From NCBI GenBank assembly GCA_036653595.1, contig JAVVTQ010000024.1, positions 1-22,635 of the forward strand: a stretch of 22,635 bases of DNA, in the 5' to 3' direction. Shown here piece by piece: positions 1 through 8,099 of this stretch. How positions within the stretch are numbered: position 1 is the first letter of the stretch; every line of letters starts with the position of its first letter. A program made the translations under genes and the position numbers. The notes under the pieces were generated by a model. That model was not told where the DNA came from and ran no database searches. It worked only from the letters and a program-made list of their open reading frames with translations. The stretch comes from JAVVTQ01 sp036653595. GTDB lineage: Bacteria; Bacillota; Clostridia; Oscillospirales; Ruminococcaceae.

Positions 1-86
1 GTCCTTACTGTCCTTACTGTCCTTACTGTCCTTACTGTCCTTACTGTCCTTACTGTCCTTACTGTCCTTACTGTCCTTACTGTCCT
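1..86. repeat. Perfect 9-bp tandem repeat, 9.5 copies, cut by window edge
   Basis: The unit GTCCTTACT is repeated nine times without a mismatch and then for five more bases. It starts at base 1, so the true array may be longer. The unit is a multiple of three: one plus-strand frame reads repeated Pro-Tyr-Cys and one minus-strand frame reads Ser-Lys-Asp. The plus frame runs straight through the adjacent terminator hairpin without a plausible gene, so I treat the array as non-coding. Perfect copies suggest recent slippage expansion. A contig end collapsed on a repeat is also possible. Confidence 0.95.
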
Positions 87-102
87 GAAAATATCAGTAT
101 TC

Positions 103-148
103 AGCAGAAAAAGCGGCTCCGATCTTGTTGGGACCCGCTTTTTCTGCT
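103..148 (-). terminator. Intrinsic terminator, probably bidirectional
   Basis: A perfect 14-bp inverted repeat (103-116 with 135-148) encloses an 18-nt loop. Each arm holds an A5/T5 run, so a transcript from either side sees a GC stem next to U-rich sequence. It lies 17 bp beyond the stop codon of the GH25 gene and probably ends the nfo to GH25 transcript. Confidence 0.8.
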
Positions 149-165
149 AATTATAATTCAATTTT

Positions 166-1077
166 TCAGCCGCGCGCCCTCTCCTTTGAGAGCTTCGCAT
201 AATCGACAAAGCACAAGTTGAGGTCAATCTCCTCTTCTATCCCCGCGATTTTTCCTTTGTTCGTGTACTGAATCATTTTGTAGTCGTAATAAAAGGATGG
301 CTTATCGGTATATTCGGCGAGCCAGAAATCATATTTTGCGATATCGGCAATATTGTAGTGAACATAAGCAGACTGCAAGTAGAGATAAATCATCGGAATA
401 TAGCCCGCTTTTTCTATTTCTGCGCAAAACGCATTGGCGCACTGTCCCAGCACCTCAGGCGTGACATTCGCCGTGCGCGCCTCAGCGGAGACGTACTCCC
501 AGTCATATACAACAGGATATTTTATGTCATATGCCTCTATCCACCTTATGACAGCCCTTGCTTCCTCGGCCGCCTCTTGCGGAGTCACCGCCTGCGAATA
601 AAAATATACACCGACATGCAGTCCTGCGGCGAGTGCAGATTTTATATTTTTATTGAAATGTTCGTCCTTGTTGAGTTTTCCCTCGGTGTTTCCCCTCCAT
701 CCGACGCGGAGCATCGCGAAATCAGCGCCATCGGACTTTACCTGTTTCCAGTCGATATAGTCCTGAAATTCCGAGACATCGACGCCAAAAAACGTCTCTG
801 TGTCTTTGTCGTCATACGTCAATATTCCGTCTTTCATCTTAAAGCAGTCAATCTCATAGCTCTGCTTTTCGATTCCCTCAACTATCTCAAAAACCTGATT
901 GTTGTATATAATTTTGTCCTGCTGCGCTATAGTTGGCACCGACCGCTCGTCTTTTGGGCGCAGCAAAAGGTACAGCAAAAGCACTGCGGCACAAATTGCG
1001 GCCGCACATGCCAGCGCTACCGCCCATTTCCCTATCAGCGCTCTTTTTCGGCTAGCGGAATATCTCATATTCGCCAT
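166..1077 (-). CDS. Membrane-anchored GH25-family lysozyme (muramidase)
   Basis: 303 aa. An N-terminal cytoplasmic stretch is followed by one hydrophobic segment (about residues 18-39), then a short linker and a GH25 catalytic domain from about residue 96 to the end. Family marks are GVDVSEFQ (D100), the VGVYFYS strand, the acidic pair D192/E194 in YDWE and a late DLN (D285). GH25 enzymes cut the beta-1,4 bond between N-acetylmuramic acid and N-acetylglucosamine. With an uncleaved anchor the enzyme should sit outside the membrane facing the wall. The start has a GAGGAAAGG-type site 12 nt upstream; a second Met at residue 4 is possible. It is the last gene of the minus-strand run after two zinc-ribbon membrane proteins, 62 bp after the nearer one. 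Wall remodelling is the likely role; whether in growth, division or sporulation cannot be told. Confidence 0.9.
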   Translation of the reverse strand: MANMRYSASRKRALIGKWAVALACAAAICAAVLLLYLLLRPKDERSVPTIAQQDKIIYNNQVFEIVEGIEKQSYEIDCFKMKDGILTYDDKDTETFFGVDVSEFQDYIDWKQVKSDGADFAMLRVGWRGNTEGKLNKDEHFNKNIKSALAAGLHVGVYFYSQAVTPQEAAEEARAVIRWIEAYDIKYPVVYDWEYVSAEARTANVTPEVLGQCANAFCAEIEKAGYIPMIYLYLQSAYVHYNIADIAKYDFWLAEYTDKPSFYYDYKMIQYTNKGKIAGIEEEIDLNLCFVDYAKLSKERARG

Positions 1078-1139
1078 AACAGTGCCCTGCCTTTCCTCTT
1101 TTATTTTTGTATATAAGTATGCTTTTCGGCTTCAAATAA

Positions 1140-2339
1140 TTAGTCGCTTTTGCCGTCGCGCCGAACAGCATATATCTGTGTCGGGTTTTTTCCGTCGGTG
1201 TCACACATGACAAGCTTCATGTCGCCCGCCTCGTTTGAGGCCAGAAGCAAAAGGCTCTTTTGCGTGCGCCACTGAAAATAAACGGGGCCTTCATACACTG
1301 TCGCCGCGACACCGTCAGTCAAGGAAATACATGCCTTTCCGTCAGCATCCACAAACCCGATTAGGCCGTCCTCTGAGACTGCGATGCTGCTTGCACCCTC
1401 TTCGCCGCTTGTGACGGCAAATCCGCTGCCGTCTGTTTTAGCCGTGCAGAGCACGCCTCCCGCGCTGCTGTTTTGGCTTTTTGCGGTAAAGTACATCTTT
1501 CCATCCTGCACCAACAGCTGTGAACAGCTCTCCTCGACCAAGACCTGCTGCTTTGAGCCATCGGTCCTTGCCCTGTATATATTTGCGCCCTTGTCTATGT
1601 TTATATAGTAAATCCAACCGCCCTCGACGTTGAGCCAGCAGCATTCGTCTGCCACGAGCACTTTTCTGCCCTGCCCGGACAAGCTCATCGTGCACAGCTG
1701 TCCTCCGCTGTCTCTGTCAAATCCATTTTCGAGAATTTCTGCGGACTCCACATAATAGACGCGGCTTTTTTCAATATGTGTAAACGAGCACGGAACCTCG
1801 GCCACAACGCCTTGCAGCGAGCCATCCGTCATCATCCTCGAAAAGCTCATCTTTTCGTCCTGCACACTCGAGTAATAAATCCAATTGCCGATTATGTTTA
1901 TATAGAGCCCGCCGTTGTCGCGGCTTATAAGCTCCTGCTTTGTCCCGTTCTTTTTCATGCGGTATATTTTTGCCGTGGCGTCTTTGGCATTTATTTTCGA
2001 ATAATATATGTATTTCCCGCTCTCGCACACCGCGCCCAATCCATTGAGATTGGCGTTTGTGTTTCCGGTTGTCACCGTAAAAAATGACTTGACCAACAGC
2101 ACAACAGCTATAGCGGCGGCCGCGACCACAGCTGTGGCAAAGACGGCAGCGATGAGCTTTGTGTTGAGTGGCTTGCTGTGGCGCGCAGACACCGCTTTTT
2201 CACTTTTCGTTTTTGCCGCGCTTTGCGGCATAACCGTTTTTTTGCCCCGCTCTTTGTCCGACTTATGCTGTGCACCGCCGCAATGGGGGCAAAATTTCAA
2301 ATCATTTTCTATCTCTCTGCCGCAGTTAACACAAAACAT
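1140..2339 (-). CDS. Zinc-ribbon, single-TM, DUF5050-like beta-propeller protein (paralogue A)
   Basis: 399 aa. The N-terminus carries a zinc ribbon with two CxxC knuckles (C3/C6 and C17/C20), then a basic linker, one TM helix at about residues 62-83 and a large extracytoplasmic part. That part contains repeated IYY/IYR blades followed by TDG or NGT turns, typical of DUF5050-type propellers found in Clostridia. The cytoplasmic zinc ribbon and outside propeller suggest a sensor or scaffold; no enzyme motif is visible. A GGAGG site lies five nt before the ATG. It starts 24 bp after its paralogue B and is followed by the GH25 gene, so all are probably co-transcribed. The family assignment is from remembered architecture, and the function is unknown. 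Confidence 0.8.
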   Translation of the reverse strand: MFCVNCGREIENDLKFCPHCGGAQHKSDKERGKKTVMPQSAAKTKSEKAVSARHSKPLNTKLIAAVFATAVVAAAAIAVVLLVKSFFTVTTGNTNANLNGLGAVCESGKYIYYSKINAKDATAKIYRMKKNGTKQELISRDNGGLYINIIGNWIYYSSVQDEKMSFSRMMTDGSLQGVVAEVPCSFTHIEKSRVYYVESAEILENGFDRDSGGQLCTMSLSGQGRKVLVADECCWLNVEGGWIYYINIDKGANIYRARTDGSKQQVLVEESCSQLLVQDGKMYFTAKSQNSSAGGVLCTAKTDGSGFAVTSGEEGASSIAVSEDGLIGFVDADGKACISLTDGVAATVYEGPVYFQWRTQKSLLLLASNEAGDMKLVMCDTDGKNPTQIYAVRRDGKSD

Positions 2340-2363
2340 AGCTTCCTCCCGAAACGAACAATT

Positions 2364-3428
2364 TTACCCCACCAGTTCCTCATAGCCCGAATATATATGG
2401 ATTCTGTACATCGCCTTATCCGCCGCACTGCCCGAAGCCGCGCGGTAGTAGAGCCATTCGCCGGAGGAAGAAATTTTAATCTCCTCGTGCATAGAATGCT
2501 CACGTCTGACCTGCTTTGCATGCGCCAAATCATCCTTTGGCAGCCTTATCAGCCTAAAATTTTCGTCCAGACAGTAGACAGAATCTTTTGAGGTCGCAAA
2601 CTCTGCTGTGCTCACGTCACACAGCCATCTCAAATCGGCGCCGTCCGCAGAACACGTTCCCAGTCGGTAAGTCAGCCTTTTGCCATCTGCGGCAATAAAG
2701 TACAGCTTCCCTTCGTCGACTGCAAAGAACAGACAGTCTTGTGCCACCACTTTTCTTTCGTCTGCTCCGTTTTTCTTAATCGACCAAATCTCGTTGCCTT
2801 CGCTCTCGTTTATAAAGAAGAGTCTGTCGTCATCGACGTTGAGACATTTCGCGCGAAAGTCGCAGAGCTTCTGCTCTTTTTTTTCCGAAAGTGAGGCGGT
2901 GTATATCTTCCCGGATGACCTCGCCGTGTCAGTCTTTATGAAAAACAGCTTGTTGTCGCTGATTTGCAGCCATGACCCGGTGCATTCGCCGACTTTTGAC
3001 TCCTTGCCGCCCTCCAGACTTGTTCGCATAATGCAGGGGCTACCTTCTGCCTGCGTGAAGTAAATCCATTTCCCGGCATAGTTCAGATAATCGCCGTTCG
3101 TCTCACAAAGCTGCTTTTTTTGGGTGCCGTCCTCATTCATCGAAAACAAAGCCGGCTCGCCGTCTTTGTTGACGGCTTTGTAGTAGACATGTCTTTCATC
3201 GGCGCATATCTCGCCTCCGCTTGCTATTGTCGCGTTGTTATTCCCGTAAAATACATGCGGTGCTCTCAAAAAAACAGCGAACAGAGCAAACCCGACAAGC
3301 AGCGCACAGACAGCGGCGAGCGGTTTTCGCACAGGTCCGAGGCCGCCCGTTTTTTTTGCCGCACGCCCACAGTTCGGACATTTGTCCACACCCTTTGGTA
3401 TTCTTTCGTGGCAATAGCAGCAGACCAT
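2364..3428 (-). CDS. Zinc-ribbon, single-TM, DUF5050-like beta-propeller protein (paralogue B)
   Basis: 354 aa. It has the same layout as the next gene downstream: zinc ribbon (C3/C6 and C17/C20), a shorter basic linker, a TM helix at about residues 36-54 and an external domain with repeated LYF/LFF/VYY blades. The pair diverges strongly in sequence, so the duplication is old. It starts 14 bp after the nfo stop codon, which argues for one transcript with nfo. The ribosome binding site is weak (GGAAGTGAGAGA before ATG), so translation may depend partly on nfo. No catalytic motif is seen. The external propeller could bind peptidoglycan, sugars or protein, and the neighbouring lysozyme makes a wall role plausible. 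Confidence 0.8.
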   Translation of the reverse strand: MVCCYCHERIPKGVDKCPNCGRAAKKTGGLGPVRKPLAAVCALLVGFALFAVFLRAPHVFYGNNNATIASGGEICADERHVYYKAVNKDGEPALFSMNEDGTQKKQLCETNGDYLNYAGKWIYFTQAEGSPCIMRTSLEGGKESKVGECTGSWLQISDNKLFFIKTDTARSSGKIYTASLSEKKEQKLCDFRAKCLNVDDDRLFFINESEGNEIWSIKKNGADERKVVAQDCLFFAVDEGKLYFIAADGKRLTYRLGTCSADGADLRWLCDVSTAEFATSKDSVYCLDENFRLIRLPKDDLAHAKQVRREHSMHEEIKISSSGEWLYYRAASGSAADKAMYRIHIYSGYEELVG

Positions 3429-3442
3429 TCTCTCACTTCCGT

Positions 3443-4276
3443 TCAGTTTTTATAAAGGCCCCTCAGCAATTCGATTTCCGCGGCATATCCATCCGGCTCA
3501 TTTGGTGTTTCAAGGCAAAATGGAAGCTCGCGCAGTGCAGGATGATTTATAATTGCTTCAAATGTCTTCAGCCCGAGATTTCCCTCTCCGATTTTTTGAT
3601 GCCTGTCCTTGTGGCTGGCAGCGATGTTCATGCTGTCGTTGAGATGCACGGCCTTGAGCCGCGACAGCCCGACAACTCTGTCAAATTTCTCCAGCACGCC
3701 GTCCAAATCTCCGACTATGTCATATCCCGCATCGTGTACATGGCAAGTGTCGAGGCAAACGCCGAGCTTATCACCGTATTTCGCCCTGTCCATTATTGCG
3801 CGAAGCTGCTCGAAAGTTGAGCCAATCTCGCTTCCCTTGCCCGACATAGTTTCAAGCAGCACCGTCGTCTTGTGCGCTTTGGACATCACCTCGTCGAGCA
3901 TATCGCAGATATAGCCTATGCCGGACTCCTCGCCTTGCCCCACATGGCTGCCCGGATGAAAGTTGTAGAGCGCGCCCGGGATTCTGTCGCAGCGTGACAG
4001 GTCATCTGCCATTGTATTTATTGCAAAGCGCCTTATTCCGCTGTCCGCAGAGCAGGCATTGAGGGTATATGGGGCATGGGCAATCACCTCAAAAATTCCG
4101 TTTTCCCGAGCCAGCTGCTCATATCGCAAAATGTCGTCATCGTCTAGTTCCTTTGCGGCGCCTCCGCGCGGATTGCGCGTGAAGAACTGAAACGTATTTG
4201 CCTTTATGCGCAGCGCTTCACCGCACATCGCGTAAAAGCCCTTTGACACCGATAAATGAGCGCCTATTTTCAGCAT
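3443..4276 (-). CDS. nfo: Endonuclease IV (AP endonuclease, DNA repair)
   Basis: 277 aa, full length for the family. Endonuclease IV cuts DNA 5' of abasic sites and cleans blocked 3' ends in base-excision repair in the cytoplasm. All nine metal ligands known from the E. coli enzyme have a counterpart: H67, H107, E142, D176, H179, H211, D224, H226 and E256, with offsets that grow smoothly along the chain. Signature stretches are AHAPYTLN, LDTCH, HLNDS and KDRHQKIGEG. The start has AAGGAG six or seven nt upstream. It is first in a minus-strand run with two zinc-ribbon membrane proteins and a lysozyme; that pairing has no obvious functional logic and may only reflect shared transcription. I see AT-rich sequence upstream but no convincing -35/-10 pair. 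Confidence 0.95.
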   Translation of the reverse strand: MLKIGAHLSVSKGFYAMCGEALRIKANTFQFFTRNPRGGAAKELDDDDILRYEQLARENGIFEVIAHAPYTLNACSADSGIRRFAINTMADDLSRCDRIPGALYNFHPGSHVGQGEESGIGYICDMLDEVMSKAHKTTVLLETMSGKGSEIGSTFEQLRAIMDRAKYGDKLGVCLDTCHVHDAGYDIVGDLDGVLEKFDRVVGLSRLKAVHLNDSMNIAASHKDRHQKIGEGNLGLKTFEAIINHPALRELPFCLETPNEPDGYAAEIELLRGLYKN

Positions 4277-4487
4277 TTGTTTCTCCTTGCGGCATCAGCT
4301 TGCAACACCATACATTATTAGTATAATTTTATCATACATTGTCGCGTTTCGATACTTAAACTTTAAATTCATGCAAGATGAGAGCTTTTTGGTCAGCTTT
4401 CTTTTTTAACTCGACATTTTGCAAGCATTTTCTTCGCTGTGCTGCGTCATAATTAAGTCATCCGAAAAAGATGAAAGCATGAAAAAA

Positions 4488-4522
4488 CAGTCGGCGCGCT
4501 CCCGTATACGGCGCGCCGGCTG
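4488..4522. terminator. Second intrinsic terminator, usable on both strands
   Basis: A 12-bp GC-rich stem (4488-4499 with 4511-4522) has an 11-nt loop. On the plus strand one pair is G-U and a T-rich tract follows; on the minus strand one pair is C-A mismatched but six T residues follow. It lies about 165 nt beyond the CPBP stop codon and could insulate nfo from read-through. Confidence 0.7.
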
Positions 4523-4584
4523 CTTTGTTTTATTTTTTTCATCGGGTGTGCGGCAGAGCGCGGAGATGCGGTGTCGCAGCATAC

Positions 4585-4616
4585 AAAAAGGCATCTGCCT
4601 CATGGCGGGTGCCTTT
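4585..4616 (-). terminator. Intrinsic terminator for the CPBP protease gene
   Basis: In the minus direction AAAGGCA and TGCCTTT form the base of a hairpin with an inner GCC/GGC stem, a 3x3 internal loop and a 4-nt loop, followed by TTTTTG. It lies about 70 nt beyond the protease stop codon. On the plus strand the internal loop closes with G-U pairs to give 13 continuous pairs. Confidence 0.65.
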
Positions 4617-4687
4617 AGTGTTTGCAAAACTCTGCGCAATTGTGCGATATTATTTTACAGACCGCAGCGGCACCGCCGGCTCTGCTC

Positions 4688-5602
4688 CTAACCGACGCTC
4701 CGCTCTTCTGTTTGACCTTTGCGCAGCTTTTCATCCCGCATCAAGACTAGCGTCATCGCCACGCCCGAAATTATAATCCCCGCGCCGCCGAGAATACCGA
4801 TTGGCATGGGGCCTACGAACGGGTTTGAAAGCTCGGGCGAGCGCATGAACAAAAGACCGCCCGCCGATATTCCGTTTATGACGCTGTGAACTATCACCGC
4901 GGGTATAACGCTCTTTGATTTAACTGTAAAAAATGTCAGCACACTTCCGACGAACGTGCAAAAAACACACATGGCCGCAATCCCCGCATATGGATATCCC
5001 GCATAGCCCGTGCCGTAATTGTGCCCTATGAGTGTGAGAGGAGCATGCCAAAGACCCCATATCACGCCGCTTATCAATATCGACGGCAGTATTTTGAATT
5101 TATTCATAAGCTTTGGCAGTAGGTATCCCCTCCAGCCCAGCTCTTCGCCCAAGCACATGACAAAGTTTAGTATCGGCGCCAGCACAAGTCCCACCGCCAG
5201 CTCACCTATCGCCGCTGTCAATGCCTGGCTTTTCGTAATATCAATGCCCTGCGCCGCCCGCTGCGAGATGATGTATGTGAGGTTTTTGTCAAACATCCCC
5301 GGAACGCACAAGAAATATATGGCCGCGCCCACAAAACACATGGCTGCCGGCAAAAGCCATGCTGCTGCATACAGGCCTTTGTTTTTCTTGAAGCGCGGCG
5401 CCAGCATCATGTCGCCGAAGCCCTCTTTTGTTAAAAGGCGCGTCATAACCGTTCCTGCCGCCGGCACCAGCATCACCGCAGCTATGGCCAACTCCGAAAT
5501 TGAACCGGTGACCACGGCAGGCCATAATATAAAAATTTCGTACGCATATGTAATCGCAAATGTCAAAGCAAGAAATATCAGAATACGCTTTTTGACGCTC
5601 AT
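4688..5602 (-). CDS. CPBP-family intramembrane glutamic/metal protease (CAAX/Abi type)
   Basis: 304 aa with about eight hydrophobic segments. All three family motifs are present in order: EELGWRG (E153, E154, R158), WGLWHAP (H186) and HSVING (H239, N243). These residues form the intramembrane active site in CPBP (Rce1-like) proteases. Bacterial members cleave membrane proteins or act in bacteriocin self-immunity and signalling; the substrate here cannot be predicted. The start has a perfect AGGAGG eight nt upstream. The gene stands alone, with two hairpins downstream and a small dyad in its leader. No bacteriocin or quorum-sensing peptide gene is visible nearby. Confidence 0.92.
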   Translation of the reverse strand: MSVKKRILIFLALTFAITYAYEIFILWPAVVTGSISELAIAAVMLVPAAGTVMTRLLTKEGFGDMMLAPRFKKNKGLYAAAWLLPAAMCFVGAAIYFLCVPGMFDKNLTYIISQRAAQGIDITKSQALTAAIGELAVGLVLAPILNFVMCLGEELGWRGYLLPKLMNKFKILPSILISGVIWGLWHAPLTLIGHNYGTGYAGYPYAGIAAMCVFCTFVGSVLTFFTVKSKSVIPAVIVHSVINGISAGGLLFMRSPELSNPFVGPMPIGILGGAGIIISGVAMTLVLMRDEKLRKGQTEERSVG

Positions 5603-5961
5603 GTCTTAGCCCTCCTAATTCAAGGATAACATATGCGCCCTATTTCGCAAGTGAAACAGGGCGCAATTTGCCGAAATTAACTAAAAATAACTTTGGTGCT
5701 GGTGTCTGCAAACAGGAAACATTTGCCGTTGCTATGTTTTCTCAGCACTGCTGTGCGCTCAATCGCCGAGCATATGCTCTTTTAGCTGGGCATGAAAACA
5801 GGCAAACTTGACAAAATTTTCTTTTTCTTCGTCCCAAATGTGATTCGTGTGAGTTTTGGGCTGTTTTTTATGTATTTTTTTATATTTCTGTTCGAATTTG
5901 TTGAAGACGATGCAAAAAGCATCTATCATAGGCTACAGAGACTTTTTGGTGGACAGCTTCA
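5603..5961. other. Gene-free interval between deoC and CPBP protease
   Basis: This 359-bp AT-rich gap lies after the deoC stop codon and before the start of the protease gene, both on the minus strand. It contains the leader dyad at 5635-5664, the 12-bp palindrome GAGCATATGCTC at 5768-5779 and a small hairpin (GATGC/GCATC, 5909-5923). None is a strong terminator. An open plus-strand frame starting at 5792 has no good ribosome binding site and runs into deoC antisense, so I reject it. I find no convincing promoter pair for the protease gene. Confidence 0.6.
5635..5664. repeat. Inverted repeat in the leader of the CPBP protease gene
   Basis: GCGCCCT (5635-5641) and AGGGCGC (5658-5664) are perfect complements. 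An inner TTTC/GAAA pair extends the stem after one mismatch. The dyad lies 33 bp upstream of the start codon and has no U tract on the protease strand. It could be an operator or an RNA leader structure; nothing distinguishes these. Confidence 0.5.
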
Positions 5962-6636
5962 TTATGCGAGCTGTTTGATTATGTTTTCGGCGGACGCCAC
6001 GCCCATTCCTATGCGCGCCACGCCCATCTCGACCATTTTTTCCACCGTCTCCACGTCGCGGATTCCGCCCGAGCATTTTACGCGTATTTTCCCCTGTGCC
6101 GCGCGAATCATGAGGCGCGCGTGGTCCAAGGTGCACGCCCCCAGAAAACCTGTTCCGGCTTTTACAAAGTCCGCACCGCCATCGATGACCAGCTGCGTCG
6201 CTGTCTCAATTTGCTCTGAGGTGAGGGTTGCCGGCTCTATGATAACCTTTAGTATATGGCCGTCAGGGACGACGGCGCGCACGGCTTTTATGTCCTTTAG
6301 GACATAGTCGAATTCTCCGTTTCGCAGCGCCGCAATATTCATCCACATGTCGATTTCATCGCAGCCGATTTCCATATAGCGCCCGGCCTCAAAGACTTTT
6401 GTCTCTGTGCGCTCTGTCCCTGCTCCCAGTGACGAGCCGACGCCGCCGCCCACACCTGTTTTTGTGCCTTTGAGGTTCTCAATCAAATAATCATAGTACG
6501 AAGCAAAGCCATAAACCTGAGCAAACTCGTACTTTTTGGAGTATTCTACGAGATCTCTCTGCGAGGAAAAGGACATTGTGCCCGCAATACATGCGGCATC
6601 CACCATATGTGCGAATTTTTGTGCTGACAGTGACAT
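5962..6636 (-). CDS. deoC: Deoxyribose-phosphate aldolase
   Basis: 224 aa from the preferred start. DeoC splits 2-deoxyribose 5-phosphate into acetaldehyde and glyceraldehyde 3-phosphate in deoxynucleoside breakdown in the cytoplasm. The class I aldolase residues line up with E. coli D102, K167 and K201: D96 in EIDMWMN, the Schiff-base K159 in FVKAGTGF and K187 in IRVKCSGGIRD. The loop reads VKAGTGF rather than the usual VKTSTGF, a mild variation, so a related aldolase specificity is not fully excluded. The in-frame ATG two codons earlier lies only one base from AAGGAG, whereas the ATG used here has a 7-nt gap. A sigma-A promoter at 6678-6706 lies directly upstream. No other deo genes are nearby. 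Confidence 0.88.
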   Translation of the reverse strand: MSLSAQKFAHMVDAACIAGTMSFSSQRDLVEYSKKYEFAQVYGFASYYDYLIENLKGTKTGVGGGVGSSLGAGTERTETKVFEAGRYMEIGCDEIDMWMNIAALRNGEFDYVLKDIKAVRAVVPDGHILKVIIEPATLTSEQIETATQLVIDGGADFVKAGTGFLGACTLDHARLMIRAAQGKIRVKCSGGIRDVETVEKMVEMGVARIGMGVASAENIIKQLA

Positions 6637-6677
6637 AATCATTCTCCTTTTGGTATTGCAACCATAAATCTTTTTTC

Positions 6678-6706
6678 AAGATACACCGTCCATAAAAACA
6701 AGTCAA
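6678..6706 (-). promoter_or_regulatory. Sigma-A promoter of deoC
   Basis: On the minus strand TTGACT (6706-6701) and TATCTT (6683-6678) are separated by 17 bp, giving a transcript start near 6670, about 35 nt before the deoC ATG. It lies between pepT and deoC, so deoC can be expressed independently. Confidence 0.65.
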
Positions 6707-6769
6707 TCGTTTGCTTTTTATCCCGAGAATTTATTTTCTCCTGCCCGGCAGCTGAAGACCTGCGGCCAA

Positions 6770-7999
6770 TTATGCTTTTGCGTATATATCTATTATTTTC
6801 AGCAGAACATCCACCGTTTTTTCCATGCACTGAACGGGAATATATTCAAAGCGTCCATGGAAATTCGCGCCTCCCGTGCACAGGTTTGGACAGGGAAGCC
6901 CCATATAAGACAGCCGCGCGCCGTCTGTTCCGCCGCGTATCGGCGTGATGTTCGGTTCGATGCCCAGCTCGCGCATGGCTTTTACGGCATTGTCAATCAG
7001 ATGCATATCCCCGACAAGCTTTTCCCTCATATTGTAGTAGCTGTCGCTAAGCTCAATTTTCACCGTATCCTTGCCGTATTTTGCGTTTAGATATTCGCCC
7101 GCTTTTATAAACAGTTCTTTTTTCTGCTCGAATTTTGCCATATCGTGGTCGCGCAAAATGTACACCATTTGCGCATGGTCACATTCCGCCGTGAGGCTGT
7201 CAAGATGAAAAAATCCGTCATAGCCCTCGGTGCAGGCGGGATTTTGGTAGACCGGCAGCAGACTTTGAAATTCCATAGCGACAAGAGCCGCGTTGACCAT
7301 CGAGTTTTTGGCGCTCCCGGGATGTATGCTCAGCCCTTTTATATTTACCTTTGCATTGGCTGCATTAAAGTTTTCATATGTTATTTCTCCGAGCGCGCCG
7401 CCGTCGAGCGTATATGCAAAGTCGGCGCCAAAGCCCTCCGTGTCAAAAAAGTCCACTCCTGCGCCGACCTCTTCGTCGGGTGTAAAGCAGATTTTGATTT
7501 CACCGTGCTCAATTTCACGGTGCTTGATCAGATAGTCGGCGGCCGTCATAATCTCAGCTATACCCGCCTTGTCGTCGGCTCCGAGCAGCGTTGTGCCGTC
7601 CGTTGTGATTATATCCATCCCGATATAATTTCTCAGCTCGGGAAAGTCCGAAGGTGAGAGGACAAGACCCAGCTCCTTGCTGAGAACAATATCATTGCCG
7701 TCATAGCCGTTTGTGACTATTGGGTTTGTATTTTCGTTGCTCACCGCAGGCGATGTGTCCATATGCGCCAAAAGCCCCAGAACCTTTGCTTTCTTGCAGC
7801 TTTCCGAGGCGGGTATTGATGCATACACATAGCAATGCTCGTCCACCCGCACGTCGGAGGCTCCAATTTCGCAGAGCTCCTTTTCAAGAAGTCTTGCGAG
7901 GTCAAACTGCTTCTCGGTGCTCGGCACCTTCCCGGCATTGTCACACGACTGCGTGTCGATTTTTGCATAGCGAATAAATCTCTCGGAAACATCTGACAT
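6770..7999 (-). CDS. pepT: Peptidase T (M20B tripeptide aminopeptidase)
   Basis: 409 aa, the usual family length. PepT removes the N-terminal residue from tripeptides in the cytoplasm and uses two zinc ions. Ligands and catalytic residues of the E. coli enzyme are matched by H79, D81, D142, E176, E177, D199 and H381, in motifs AHMDTSP, GADDKAG, TPDEEVG, TLDGG and GGANFHG. Alignment with E. coli PepT begins at MSDVSERF, which has GGGAG nine nt upstream. Longer in-frame starts at 8008 and 8044 are poorer: the first abuts the ribosome binding site, and the second lies upstream of the -10 element. The gene has its own strong promoter. deoC follows 133 bp downstream on the same strand. Confidence 0.95.
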   Translation of the reverse strand: MSDVSERFIRYAKIDTQSCDNAGKVPSTEKQFDLARLLEKELCEIGASDVRVDEHCYVYASIPASESCKKAKVLGLLAHMDTSPAVSNENTNPIVTNGYDGNDIVLSKELGLVLSPSDFPELRNYIGMDIITTDGTTLLGADDKAGIAEIMTAADYLIKHREIEHGEIKICFTPDEEVGAGVDFFDTEGFGADFAYTLDGGALGEITYENFNAANAKVNIKGLSIHPGSAKNSMVNAALVAMEFQSLLPVYQNPACTEGYDGFFHLDSLTAECDHAQMVYILRDHDMAKFEQKKELFIKAGEYLNAKYGKDTVKIELSDSYYNMREKLVGDMHLIDNAVKAMRELGIEPNITPIRGGTDGARLSYMGLPCPNLCTGGANFHGRFEYIPVQCMEKTVDVLLKIIDIYAKA

Positions 8000-8034
8000 T
8001 ATTTTCATCTCCCAGACCAATGTATTTTTTCTTA

Positions 8035-8063
8035 AGTATATCACAGAGTGATTGCGTTCTCAA
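8035..8063 (-). promoter_or_regulatory. Sigma-A promoter of pepT
   Basis: On the minus strand TTGAGA (8063-8058) and TATACT (8040-8035) are 17 bp apart, each matching consensus at five of six positions. The expected start near 8028 leaves a leader of about 29 nt and supports the shorter pepT start. Confidence 0.8.
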
Positions 8064-8099
8064 TTGCTTGTCCGGGCGCTGAAAAGCTTCTCTTTCCCG

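Larger units (their letters stand above)
4277..4687. other. Gene-free interval between CPBP protease and nfo
   Basis: This 411-bp gap separates two minus-strand genes. The part next to nfo (about 4300-4380) is AT-rich and should hold the nfo promoter, although no single hexamer pair stands out. The rest holds two terminator-like hairpins (4585-4616 and 4488-4522). Short open frames that cross it run through the hairpins and lack ribosome binding sites, so I do not call them genes. Confidence 0.7.

Noticed and set aside
4419..4691. Plus-strand 90-aa open frame in the CPBP-nfo gap
   Set aside because: It crosses both terminator hairpins, has no ribosome binding site and encodes a low-complexity basic peptide unlike known proteins.
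4688..5602. CPBP protease as a bacteriocin-immunity or defence gene
   Set aside because: No precursor peptide, exporter or modification gene is nearby. The protease motifs alone do not show that role.
5792..6307. Plus-strand 171-aa open frame starting with a hydrophobic stretch
   Set aside because: Most of it is antisense to deoC, whose catalytic residues are clear; there is no ribosome binding site. A TTGACA near 5807 has no matching -10.
8045..8099. Possible riboswitch or leader RNA before pepT
   Set aside because: The pepT promoter leaves only about 29 nt of leader, too short for a known riboswitch, and no conserved motif is visible.
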